Of a DNA stretch of 64,000 nt, positions 1 to 11,400 are shown in pieces. The DNA comes from Bombus terrestris (Eukaryota; Arthropoda; Insecta; Hymenoptera; Apidae): assembly GCF_910591885.1 (NCBI RefSeq), contig NC_063272.1:12908364-12972363 (forward strand). Direction: 5' to 3'. The notes under the pieces are model-generated. The model did not search any database, was not told the DNA's origin, and worked only from the letters and a program-made list of their open reading frames with translations. The number at the start of each line of letters is the position of its first letter. The stretch's first letter is position 1. The position numbers and the translations under genes were made by a program.

Positions 1-1029
1 AGATCTTTTCTTCCTATACGTCACAAGATATTGTTTTTTGAGTTTCTAGCATTTTTAACGAAAGACCAATGATATTTTTTTCTTTTCTACATATACGAAG
101 GTTATTCGCTTGGATATTAATTATCAGACTTGAGAGGTGACGATTGAAAGATTCATGAAAACGTTCGGTTTTGTTTAATCTTGCTGGGCAATATGGATAT
201 TTTTATTTTTATTTGTATTTCTTAATATTGATTTTTAATGACATCGAGTTAGAAATTATAGGATTAACCTCCTAGATAAGAATTTTTTTCTAGACATCCT
301 CTTTTTATGTCTTTTTTTTTTTATTTTATTTCATAACGATAAACGATTCCATCGAGTAGGATATAGAATAATTTTTAATAATACGACGGAAATAACAGAA
401 TTATAAAATAAATTAAATATCGATTCTTTTAACTCGAAAAGACGATAATATTAATTTTATTGGAAAATGCATATTGCCTAGAAATTCTATTTCTATGTTC
501 ATTATATTTTATATTACGTATATAATTTCACCAAACAGAATGTAGAATAGTTTTAAGTAATACGAAGAAAATGGCTATGTTTAGTTAAAGTACTTCGACT
601 ATTTTGCGTTTAAGTATTTAATAAACGATGGTGCACGTAAATCGATATGATTTGCATTATCTTCTGTCTCGTTAGGCACTTTTTATTATATACGTATATT
701 TCAAATACTTATAACGTTCGCCACATTCTTTGTTAGTTTAATATGGTTACACGTACGCAACGCAATAGTAAAGAAACTTTCCTTCGGTAGTATACAGGTG
801 TTTTATGTTAACGAGAAATCAAAATTAGGGATTAAGCGCTGAGAATTATTAGAATTCGTGGTACACAGGATTAAAGTATTAAAGAAAATTCTCAGAACAA
901 TACTACGAACCAATGTTAAACATATGAACGTGTATTTACGATAAGTCTATGAATATTGTATTTGAAAAGACGATGCTTTATGCTCCGTCCATAATAAAAT
1001 ATGTGATGTAAAAATTCATTTTTCTCTAG
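1..1029. other. AT-rich sequence, presumably intron of the left-hand gene
   Basis: No open frame with splice sites and no repeat of note was seen. It precedes the acceptor at 1029, so it is most simply intronic. Confidence 0.4.
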
Positions 1030-1091
1030 TATGTTTTGTGCTCCTAGCCAGTGGCCCAAGCCAATTGTAAGTACAAGTCCTCAGGATGTTC
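1030..1091 (+). CDS. Penultimate coding exon of an unidentified gene (C-terminal part)
   Basis: A 62-nt exon lies between an acceptor (ttctctag, ends 1029) and a donor (gtaagtat, from 1092). Read in the frame that begins with ATG at 1031 it gives 20 codons, starting MFCAPSQWPKPIVSTSPQDV, plus one leftover base. That phase joins exactly to the exon at 1214. The first base (1030) completes a codon from an exon upstream, so this is more likely the 3' end of a gene entering from the left than a start, although the ATG could in principle begin a 40-residue protein. A second good donor (gtaagt at 1067) lies inside the exon. I do not recognise the family. The intron 1092-1213 is short and typical for insects. 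Support comes from matched phase and two good splice sites only. Confidence 0.6.
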
Positions 1092-1213
1092 GTAAGTATA
1101 ATTTGAAATTGTTAATATCATTCTTAATATAGAAATATTCTTAATATATAATGTCGATGCTGCTTTGCGTAAAATTGTTTTAATAATTCTTCGATCAATT
1201 GTTTAAATTGCAG

Positions 1214-1275
1214 TAACAGATAGAGACACTTTGAAATCCGAAAGAATGTTGAGTAAACTTCACGCAAGAAAATAA
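1214..1275 (+). CDS. Terminal coding exon of the same unidentified gene
   Basis: The acceptor ttaaattgcag ends at 1213. With the one base carried over, the reading is 20 residues, LTDRDTLKSERMLSKLHARK, followed by TAA at 1273-1275. The product end is strongly basic and charged, with no transmembrane or prenylation signal. If the internal donor at 1067 were used instead, the phase would change and the first three bases here (TAA) would be an immediate stop, so the same exon can end the protein in two ways. Function unknown. The sequence after the stop turns AT-rich, with an AATAAA at 1655-1660 that could serve as a poly(A) signal. Confidence 0.6.
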
Positions 1276-1660
1276 TTGGTCATCTACGTGGCATGAATGG
1301 TCATTCAAGATAATCTCATTCTTCGTATCTTGAAAGTATCGTATTAAAGAAAAATCAAGAAATTTAGACGGTACTTTTACATTTTACTACCATTGTAAAC
1401 TCGAAAATCGCCCTTTTTACCGTTTTCCTTCCCTTGTACCCGACTGCACGTAAGAAAAAAAATTGCATTTTGCTTTACAGTTTCTTATCTAATATATAAT
1501 ATATATATCTCTTTAATTTATAATAACTTTTGAAAATAATGTATCGAATTGTAATGGTACATCATACGATTGAACATCACTTTCTTCTTACATTTTCTTC
1601 CGTATTTTGCATAAAAAAACGAATTAAAAAATACATTTTTGCAGTTTTAGGGAGAATAAA
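1276..1660 (+). other. Candidate 3'UTR with poly(A) signal at 1655-1660
   Basis: The stretch follows the stop codon at 1275 without a further open frame and contains AATAAA at 1655-1660. Assignment as 3'UTR is inferred from position only. Confidence 0.35.
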
Positions 1661-1725
1661 TTAAACGAGCTCGAGTCTTTATCATTTGAAAGAAAATCGT
1701 ATCTCTACGAAACAGAGAGCAAGAG

Positions 1726-1770
1726 TATCTTCTTCTGTATCTTCTTCTATATCTTCTTCTGTAATCTTCT
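1726..1770 (+). repeat. Tandem 12-bp repeat (tatcttcttctg), about 3.5 copies
   Basis: Units at 1726-1737, 1738-1749 and 1750-1761 differ by one base, followed by a degenerate partial unit. A pyrimidine-rich minisatellite downstream of the left-hand gene. Confidence 0.85.
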
Positions 1771-1907
1771 TTATTAAGAAAAAGTCTTTCATCTCGTAAC
1801 AGAATTTTTCAAACTTTCCACTTTTGATGACATAATGTGTGTATGGATGATTAATCTCTGGATGCGACTGTCCCGTGTATCTAATTTTCTAAACTAAGTT
1901 GACGTAT

Positions 1908-2216
1908 ATGAACGCGTGTAAACTATTGTATGAAGGGAACGAACACGCGAATGCGTTTCCTCGTTCGGTTCCGGCATTGAAAAATCCTATACACGCCGCT
2001 GCTGTCGAGATTTTCCATCATCGACGTTTGCAGCGTGCATTGTCAACCACGTATTTCAAGGATTCACGCAACAGCGAGTCGATGATGGGTGACAATAATG
2101 TCGCAAATAACAATGTTGCATTATTCAGAGGACGCAGGATAGAAAACGTTAATTTTAATCGTAACGAGCTGACAAGACCGAAGAATACGTCGCGTGTATG
2201 CTGTTTCCTTATTTAG
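1908..2216 (+). CDS. Candidate orphan ORF, 102 codons, CAAX-like C terminus
   Basis: An ATG at 1908 opens 102 codons ending TAG at 2214-2216. The stretch is clearly richer in G, C and CpG than the flanking DNA, unlike a chance ORF in AT-rich sequence. The product is basic (several RR/HHRR patches) with an Asn-rich middle, and ends RVCCFLI; the last four residues, CFLI, fit a CAAX prenylation box with a second cysteine beside it. No domain is recognised and there is no signal peptide. The frame is open from about 1893, so it could also be a spliced-in terminal exon (possible weak acceptor near 1896) of the left-hand gene. It may equally be a non-coding CpG-rich element. Low confidence. Confidence 0.3.
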   Translation: MNACKLLYEGNEHANAFPRSVPALKNPIHAAAVEIFHHRRLQRALSTTYFKDSRNSESMMGDNNVANNNVALFRGRRIENVNFNRNELTRPKNTSRVCCFLI

Positions 2217-3930
2217 GAAATATTTCTAGTAAGTAATAAATATCAAAACTTGGTATTCGCTGTCAAATATCGCAAGTACAATAATCGATAATTTGCTATT
2301 TAAAGGACAAAGTTTAAGATATACTATTAAAATATCCACTCGTTATATTTATTATTATATGAAAATAATTTGAAGCATTTATAAGTAAGAAGATACCAAT
2401 GAAAGATTTTTAACAAATAGATCGAATGGATTTTTATGCATTTATGATTGTGACTTTCTTATACTACGTTTAAAATGATTTCCGGATCTTTAACGTTACT
2501 AGTTTAAATTGTCTACTATATCGTAAAACTATTCATTTACTCAACGTAGACTAAAATTCTGAGTCCAAGAACGAAAAATATTCTACGTCTCGAAATGAAT
2601 GGAAATGATAGGATAAGATTCAGTTGAATGAAGCTCCGTTTCTGAGAAGAGGGATTTTGAAGGTTACTTGAGAACACGTGTTTCCTTCATACTTATCGCA
2701 ACAGATTTCACTACAGATGTTCTGTGTGAGTAAGGCTTTCATACCGTGTATCAGAATTTATCAATTTCTTTTTTTTTTTTTTTTTTTTGTATCAACTATA
2801 TACAAGTTTCTATTGAATAAACGATACGACACTATTGGATGTTGTTTGAATAAGGAATAAAATATTATTCATTATTCCAAGAGTGATGTAAATTTTTATT
2901 CGTTCGTTATTTGTTTATTTGTCTGTTATCGTTTATTAAAATTCAACCCCTTTATTCGTTACTAGAAAAAAAAAGTAATTTTTTTCTTTTATATTATTAT
3001 TCGATCATTTATATTTTATATCAATATTTAAAATACTTATTATTTTCATTTTGAACCAATCTCTTCTCACGAACCAATTTTGTACTTTCACTTTATTGGT
3101 GAAATCGTAAAAGAACCATTTTTATTTTTTCTTTCTTTTCCTGAAAAATTTCAGATAGCGAATATACGTGATTCACTATCTCAAAAACAATTTATTCTAC
3201 CATTTGAACTTATTTTGGATCGCGGAATTATGCCTTTTCGGACTGTACGAATTTCAACTATACATATGCGTATCTACGTCCTATTAAATCAATATGGGGA
3301 CAAAATCTGTGAAACATGGAAGGAGGTATATACATTTACTTTTACCAATCATATTGATTTCTTGTATTTTACTAATTTTCCCAATAGACTTTTACACGAA
3401 TCGATAATGCTTAATCAGAAAATTTCTGGTGCTAGTAAACACAAGGTTAAAAAACAAATGATTATTTTATAAAAACAAGTTATAATTTCTCAGCCAGAGT
3501 AATTTTAGTAGCATTATTCTCATTTTCAAAATCATATTATCATTCTCCATGTTAGAGAATTAAATATTATAACAAAATGAATTCAACACCTTCTTCATGA
3601 TCGAGAACGAACATGTAACTTGAAAGTTACGCATCCTCTATTTATACTTCAAAAATTATCTTATACCCTAGTTATTTGTCCTTCCATCGTAATTCTATTA
3701 TCTACCTTGTCACCAAATAATTCGCTTACGACTCACATCGATCATTAATTCGTAATTCTTCCATCGGAATGGAAAATTCTAATTCGATACCGATCGCTCC
3801 GTTCACGCGCAAAGAAAATTCCCGTTGGTGTTGAAAAATAATCAAACCGCTTAATTAAAAGGCAATATCAATGGAAAGAGGAAACGAACGAAATTCCTAA
3901 AAGAATTATCATCCATCACTGCAGAGTCTC
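2217..3930. other. AT-rich intergenic region
   Basis: Contains a poly-T run near 2769-2788 and an open frame at 3080-3472 that lacks an ATG at its 5' end and any recognisable domain. Nothing else of note was seen. Confidence 0.5.
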
Positions 3931-5303
3931 AGTCCTGCTAGCCACCCCCCTAAGGCTTCTTGCAAACATTTCCAGAAACGCCGAGGGACGCGTTCGACGA
4001 AGCAGCAACGAAAACGGAGCAACAAAACGGAAGAAGAGGAGTTTCGTCCCTCGAGCGATTCGTACGATGGAATGGCCGGTGTACGCATGAAACGTAAACG
4101 CGTTGCGCGAAAGGAACGCTGCGGAGCCGCGTCGGCGCGCGAGCAGAGCAGCGTCGACGGCTGGTCGTCGCTTTGACGTCGTCGAGGCGAGTCGAGGCGG
4201 CCTGGAAAACCCGTGTGCTGCTGCCCGCGTATAAACGACGTCGTTTCGCTGCACCGGCCCGATCGAAGCGTTCCTCGGTTCTCGGCTTTTGTTCGCGTGC
4301 ACCGTGAGTCGATATCTCGGCCAGTGGTGTGTACGAAAACGGAAACTGAGGAAGCGTAAGCTGCTCCTCCAGGCTCCGTGTGTCGGGAAGGTACAGTGGG
4401 GTGGAGCGGCGCCATCCCGACGTCGCTCACGAATCCGATAACGCCGGACCACGGTTACCTAGTGCCCTAGTCTTCTCGATAGATCGCGCGGATATCATTG
4501 AAAATCCCTCAAAATGTGACTTGAACTTTCGAGTGAACGTTCGATGCTCGTAAGACTATTATGAAACCGGTTAGGACGTTAAGGATTGTATCGTCGTTTG
4601 TTAGAAAAGATCGTGTTACTTGACCGAATAATTCGTATTCAGTGTGGCGAGATACATACGTTATAATATAAGAAACTTGAAAAGAGGACGGTGTTGTTAT
4701 TGGGAAGAGGATCGTTGGTAAGAAGAAGAGTATAAAAAGAAAAAAAAGAGAGTGAATTAGGTGAAACGACTCGAAGGGTACCCCGATAAAACGGGGCTCC
4801 CTTACGGAGAGCCCCAGCTGGCCTGTGCATGATTCCGTCACTGGACGGCGGTGGTGACGGGTCCGTGGCTTGGATGCGCGAACGCGACACCCGCATCGTC
4901 GTCGTACCGCAAGTGAAGCTCCCGGCGGAGGCGGAGGCGGCAGTAGCAGCGGCCGATGACGGTGATGGTCAGCCGCGAAACAGTGACTGCTGACTTGTGC
5001 ACGATTAAACGCAATCTCGGTGTCGCGTACGGTGCCGTGCCGGTCGGTCGGTCGGTCTTGGGGGCGCAGCTTCGGGAATAATGCGTGTTAGGCACGTTAC
5101 GCGACGACGAGGACGAAGGTACGACGCGAGGGACCCGAGCAGCCAGCCGCGGGTGCAGCTGCAGCAACGCAATTATGTACGCGTACGGTTTCGAGATCAC
5201 GTAGTGGCTGCCGTGTAATTATGTTGTCATCGACGCGCGGCGCACCCTGTGTAGCTTCACGGTGAAAATCTGGCGTGAGCGGTGCCGCGGTGGAACGGGG
5301 AAC
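3930..5303 (+). promoter_or_regulatory. CpG-rich island: promoter/5'UTR region of the DGK theta gene
   Basis: From about 3.93 kb the base composition switches sharply from AT-rich to G+C- and CpG-rich and stays so until the first coding exon. That is usual for promoters of broadly expressed genes in Hymenoptera. Single motifs seen are TATAAAAAG at 4731-4739 and an initiator-like TCAGTG at 4639-4644; a good donor-like sequence (gtgagt near 4302) would allow a spliced 5'UTR. Long minus-strand frames here (for example 3909-4452) are most simply products of low stop-codon density. The exact start site cannot be fixed from sequence alone. Confidence 0.5.
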
Positions 5304-5439
5304 ATGGCGTCGGTCTCGGCTGAGACTCCAGCCAGCCATGGGCACAGCTTTAGCAAGAAAACGTTTCACAAGCCGACGTACTGCCATAGCTGCACCGACA
5401 TGCTGTGGGGCCTCATACAGCAGGGGTACATCTGCGAAG
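5304..5439 (+). CDS. DGKQ: DGK theta exon 1 (start, N-terminal half of C1-1)
   Basis: Encodes residues 1-45 plus one base. After a short Ser/Ala-rich leader it carries the first half of C1-1: His14, Cys27, Cys30 and Cys44. The donor is gaag|gtaagg. It lies at the edge of the CpG-rich island. Confidence 0.95.
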
Positions 5440-8400
5440 GTAAGGTAACACCCATCCTATTCGCTACCCTCGTCCTTGTTTATCGCTCCTTTGTCTTCAA
5501 AGTTTCATATATACAATAATTCGTAGGCGAATCATGTATTCATAAACGATTAGACAGGAAACAGTGGATATCATCTTGGTCGATTTCGAATGGCAGACGA
5601 AGTTCAAGTTACCGAATGGAAACGTTTGAGTGGGCTGTACGTATCTTCAGTCAATCCGAATTGGTTGACTTTGATTGGTTTAGATTCGTACATCGATCTT
5701 CGATTTTTCAAAATCGAGTGTCTTACGAGTATCTTATATTTATGGATCGAGTTTTCTGGTGTAGTTTCTAGGGTAGAGGTCAAACGGAAAGTAGCGATTC
5801 GCGGAAAAGTTCGAAGGAGAAATGGCTCGGTGCGGAAATACGTTTGAAAATGAAGAGGTCTCGATTATGTTGATTGGAGTTTCCGAGCAGTGTCAGAACC
5901 GTGGGACAAATTTTTCACGGAGAAACCGCAAGGCAGAGAACCGATCGATATGAGCACGTTCGGTAACGAAATCGAATACGCGACGCGTTGCCGCCGGAAT
6001 ACTCTCGTCCCGCCTTTTCACGGGCTCCGAAACCTTGGTCGGCGTGCGAAGTTGAAGCTGGCTGACCTCCAAGAATGATGAATGGCAAGTGCCCATTCAC
6101 CGTGTGTACAAAGAGTGGCACGTTTATACAGAGAACTGTGTTCTCTGCTAATTCTTTTCGTTTTTCCATCGAATTTCCAATCGAACTTTCCGCTTGAACT
6201 TTCCGTTGCTTGATTCAAGCAGCGTTGGGATGTCAATTTTCCAACTTTCCATCCGATTCTAACCAAACCCAAAAGAATTCTATAGATTAATTCACAGTTA
6301 AAGAAAGCAGATCTTTACTTTAGTTAATTCTGACGATATAGGTCACGTCTTTCAACGCAACGTTGTTTCCACGTTATAAATTTTCAAAATTTCGCTATAT
6401 AACGCTTCTCATTGCGTGTATTCTCCTTCGTCCAAAGATAACGTTCAGTAACTCTACTTGCACCGAAATTTAATCGGAACATCGAATTTCGAAAGAATCG
6501 TTAACTCCGAAACAGTCTCGGAAAATGTTCAACCCGTGGCCTAGTTTCCGTCTGACATTCAGCTCGGCTGTTCGATACTATCGAGCATCTAGATCCGAAG
6601 GAATCACGCAACGGATCCCAGCCAACCCTTACGAATTGTCCCAAATTCTCCATGGTCCTTCCCCCCCACCCCTCTCTGGGCATCCACCTCTGCAAGAATT
6701 CTCCATAAGAATCCATAATTGCTTCCTCGTGTACGGGGATTCTCGCTGGCGCAACCCACCATCTTTGGAGCCCGATAACGAGGCGCCACATTTCCCACCC
6801 CGTCGCGATTTGCGCACACTCCCGTTCGAGTGTTTACCCCTTGCAGCACGGAGTCGCGACAAGCGAACAGGAAGAAGCGTAGAATCTTCACAACCTAGAT
6901 CCGCCGTTCTTCGATCCTTCGTTGCCATTGTCAATCTCATTTCACATATTTTCCTCCTTTCCTTCTTTTTTTCTCCCTCTCTCAGATGTCGTCAAAAGGG
7001 TGGTGCGTTTGGGGCGGTTGGTGAGAATTGCAATGGTTTCGAGTCGGTCGAGGGAAATCGAGCTGAAACGGAGGCGAGGGCGCGCGCATCGAGCCTTTTC
7101 ATAAGCATTGATCGTGGGGGGTGGTGTGGGATAGCTGATAGACTCTGGAGAGAGAAGGAGATAGACGAGAGGGTTAGCTGAGGGGTGTGGGGGCGTGCAC
7201 GAGAGAAAGAGCTCGTTCAGGCCCGTGAAGGGTAAGCATCCGCGGACACTTTGCAATTTCGTGTCGTTTAACCGTCGAACGATCGGCTCGATTCCTGCCT
7301 GCGAATCCTGCCACCAGGATTAACCATGCAATCTCCAGCGTTTTTAGCTTTTCGCGAACTGCAGCTACAGTTTGGTTAATTCGCTTGGAATCGGGTTGAA
7401 TTTTACGATTCACGACGTGCAATGAGAAATGCATAGGTATAGTTTTTAGAGTGTTTGATCAAACACGAGGACCAGACTAATCGAGATTGAGTGTACTTGT
7501 AGTCATTGTGAATTACGAGGGCAATATTTTACTTTCTGTCTTTTTATTCTTTTTTTTTTTTTGGCTGTTGAAAGCATAGGTTGGTTAATTATGTTTGTAG
7601 AACTTTATGGCAGTTTCGAGGTTGTACGTAAATATTTCTTATATTTGTTGCTAAAAATTAAATGGAATTGAAGCAGAGGTCTGTAAACTTTTAAACTTTA
7701 CGGTTACATCGTGTTAGTCTGCGATATTATTAGAGAATGTCGTATGGCGAACAATGTTCAAATTGCAATTTTATTCATTTATTTTGTTAAGAATAACACG
7801 AACTGATATAGATTATAAGAATCTACTGTGTATAATAAAACCTGTAGTACATAGGTCAATATGCACGGTACTTTTTTAGAACAATTTATCAAATATCTCA
7901 GAAGTAGATATATCAACAATTTATATCTTGTATTGACATCTAACGTTATCTTTATTAAACATCGTTAAATATTTTTCACCGGATGCTTCTTGGACATTCT
8001 CTTGAACTTTAATCGCTATGAGATCCATACGATATTACGCGAAATCCACGAAATATATTCGCAACATTTTGAAAGAAGCTTTCACAGTAATTTATTTAAA
8101 ATTGAAATCTGAATAATTGAAATCTCCGACGTAAGTTATGAACCAAATATTTTAGAAAGATACTTCCACGATAATTTACAATAGACATACACAGTATAAT
8201 TTTATATTATGAAAATAAATTTTGCACGAAATCTATTCGCGTTAGTATGCACGCATATAGGTATCATACACATATAACAAAACATTGATCAGCAATAAGC
8301 GTATTGAGTGCAAGTATCCTCGACTCTCCTAAACCCTCACACTCCACGGTTATCATTTATCTCAAGGAACTTGTTCAACTCGAGGTGTTTTATCATATCA

Positions 8401-11400
8401 ACAAGCATCCAACAACATTAAGCAAATCGTGGTACAGAATACAGCAACGTGGTGGTCGATTTTACCGCGGCAATTACGGGCGGGCAGAGACGGAATTCAA
8501 GATGGGATCGAGATCAATCAGAAATGTCGCTTTTAAGGCGGACACAGCGTTCTGCTGTGCGTTTAGGGAATCGTCGATCCAGAATATATATATACATATA
8601 TATGTATCTAGAACACGCAAGAATATCGACACGTTTCTGTTCGATACGTTGCACACCAACGCCATCGAGCTTTCTGATTCCTAGAATACACATGGACATC
8701 AAACGTAGCTGTTCCGCGATAAATCCAGCCGTTCACCGCGTTCATCAGCATTACGAATTCGTTATTTTCTCGAATTCGTGCACTTTTCATCGTCATAGTA
8801 AGATCATCGACGAAAGACTCGGAGATCGCATTTGTATTAACGCATTAACGATCGGTGACGTGTTACTAGTTATTTCCAGAAATATACAGCGAGTAACAAA
8901 GTTCGATTGTATAGTGGTGTATCTTTGGGTCGATTAGAAAAGAATTGGATTGATTCCATTTTTCTTTTTTTTTTTTTTCTGGAACGTCGTTCATCGTAGG
9001 TATTTTAAAATTGCATTGGATTGGAACAAAAGTTTGTAAGGTTTTTTTAAATGAGATTCAAAGACAACGTTTGGATGCATAGATATTTTTGTAGATAAAT
9101 TTATTCGACTGCGCGCGTGTCACGTGTGGCGTCTGACGTGGTAGATTATTTTCAATTAGCGTTACGATTTGGCCATCGACTGTAAGCTCGATCGAACGTT
9201 GATCAAAATTTCTATCTCTCAATCGGGCCATACCATTTCAGGCCGATAATTTCACCCACAGCATCATATTTGTAAATGTTACAAAAGATCTTTCTCACTG
9301 TTTGTATGGCGTTTTTCTTCTCTGTGTTAAACAAAGTAGCAAATAACGAAGATGCCTGTTCTTTGTCCATCTTTATTTCTAAAGTAAATATACTTAAATT
9401 TCACTAATCCGTACAGAAACTGCAGGGAGAGACGCGTTGAAATATCAGTTTTCTCGTAATGTCGTATTAACGGCGAAGAAACGTTCTTTAACCGTAACTC
9501 TGAAAATATTAGAAAGATATCAACCTTTTGATCGTCATCAGGTGTCTAATACTTATGGTCGATAGCATATGCGGAACAAGTATACGTTGATTCTAAAGGG
9601 AGGAGAATTTCTTGTATTTATTTCAGTGCTACAACGTTTAATATTCGAAATTAGAATTTTAGAACTCTTGTCGTTGCGTACTATAAGACACGAGTAAAAT
9701 TATCGGTCACGAATGCGCTATGAGGATGATCAAAGGTTGCACGAATATTCGGAATACTTTGGACCCGATATCTTAATTTTAGCTTTCGTGGGATTTTCAG
9801 ACGCGATCGATCGACGATTCCACGGATCCCGATAGATCTCGAGGTCGTTGTTTAGAAACGTACTGCGATCTGGCTTTCTTCGTCTGGGTAAAAAAACATC
9901 GGAGATTAATCGATCATACAGAATTTAGTATTAATTGCGTGTGATTTAGTACTAATCGAATCAGGAGTTATGTCGAACAATTTTGCGAATTGGAAGGTAG
10001 ATGAAGAAAGTACATAATAACATTGCGAACCGAATTCTTTGGAATTTACATTCGAATTTATCATTATTTATGATATATTCTTAGGACTCTATCGAGTCTT
10101 CCTGTAGAATAATTTATTAACTGATGATATCAGTTAATTAACAAGTAACTTCATATTTCACAAGTTTACGTCGAATAGGATAATCAAGCGGCGTGTAATT
10201 TGAAAAAGCTAGTCGTAGAATTTTAGTTCTTTTATTATAATTATATATTACATTATTATTTTATTTTATTATATTATAAACGTTTTACTAAATTAGATTT
10301 TAATATCATAGAGGTTGCCTTTGTGCAGGAGCATTTATTAGCACTGGTAATCTGTAACTTACACCTTTAAAATTTTTTAAAATAATTTCAAATAGGTAGC
10401 TGAATTGTGCAAGAAAATTTTAGAAATAAACAATCTCATGGAAGTCAACTGTTTACTATTGACGATATTCGGCACTAGTCGAATGCTGATGAATACGATT
10501 TCAATTAATGCTAATAAATTAATTAAATACAATATGCAACATTAATGGAGTACCAATTACGTATTCGATTAAATAAATAATTTAGAAAAAGTAGAGTTGA
10601 TCGGTTTGCCTTCTGACAGGCTCAGTTCAGTACATTCTCTAATATAGCATTAAGTATATTCTGATACCATGAATTATGTACATATTTCAATTTGTAAGGA
10701 AACAAAAGAGAATGTAAAAAATTCGCCATAGACTTTTCATGTCGTAAATGTAAATTAATATTTTAATGAAATGAAACTTAAAACTAAATATTATTCTTCG
10801 TTAGACCATTGATTTTTATGCATTTATGGGAAATTTAAAGTTGCAAAAATACACAATGTGCACATAAGACGCAAAAATATTGGAAGCTAAGTACTTGGAA
10901 TATTCAATAGATGATTTAATAAGTGAATTGAATTTTTATAAAAATTTCATTCCTTTGGTAAAGTTAATGAAAATATGAAATTCCGTAAAAATGAAAAAAT
11001 CTAATTATAACGAGTACTTTAGATGCACATTTTGCACCTTTGAGTTTCCCATAAATGCACAAACGTCCGCAGTCTAATAATTAGATGGCGTAGAGTTTAA
11101 CTTATAGATTTTTCTTTAAATAGACAGAATTAAAATGGCGCTGAACACAGGCAGGCGTGCCGATATGAATTTCGTTATTTTGAACGCAACATTTCGAGAA
11201 AATCTATTTTTCATCCGTTTGATTCAGAAACAGTTTATAAGACGAAATATCGTGGGTTTCGAGAATTTCGAGCAATGTCGTTCAACTTATTAATAGTCGT
11301 TCACCTCGCGGCGGTAAAAGAGAAATTTATGAAGAAAACTCATGAAGAAAAACGGTAGAATAACAGAGAACGTGTCTTCAAGGCTGGCTCTATTTTTAGC

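Noticed and set aside
3080..3472. 130-codon frame upstream of the DGK theta island
   Set aside because: No ATG at its start and no domain; residue use reflects AT-rich codons. Kept only as a remark under the intergenic region.
3909..4452. Two overlapping minus-strand frames of about 175 codons
   Set aside because: They lie in the CpG-rich 5' island, where stop codons are scarce; both frames are open at once, compositions are Arg/Ser-rich and no domain is seen.
6525..7181. 218-codon plus-strand frame in intron 1
   Set aside because: Overlaps several minus-strand frames, low-complexity Pro/Arg/Ser content, no domain; explained by G+C-rich composition.
8304..8937. Overlapping frames in intron 1
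   Set aside because: Read through a ta-repeat (IYIYIYMY) and have no domain or splice support.
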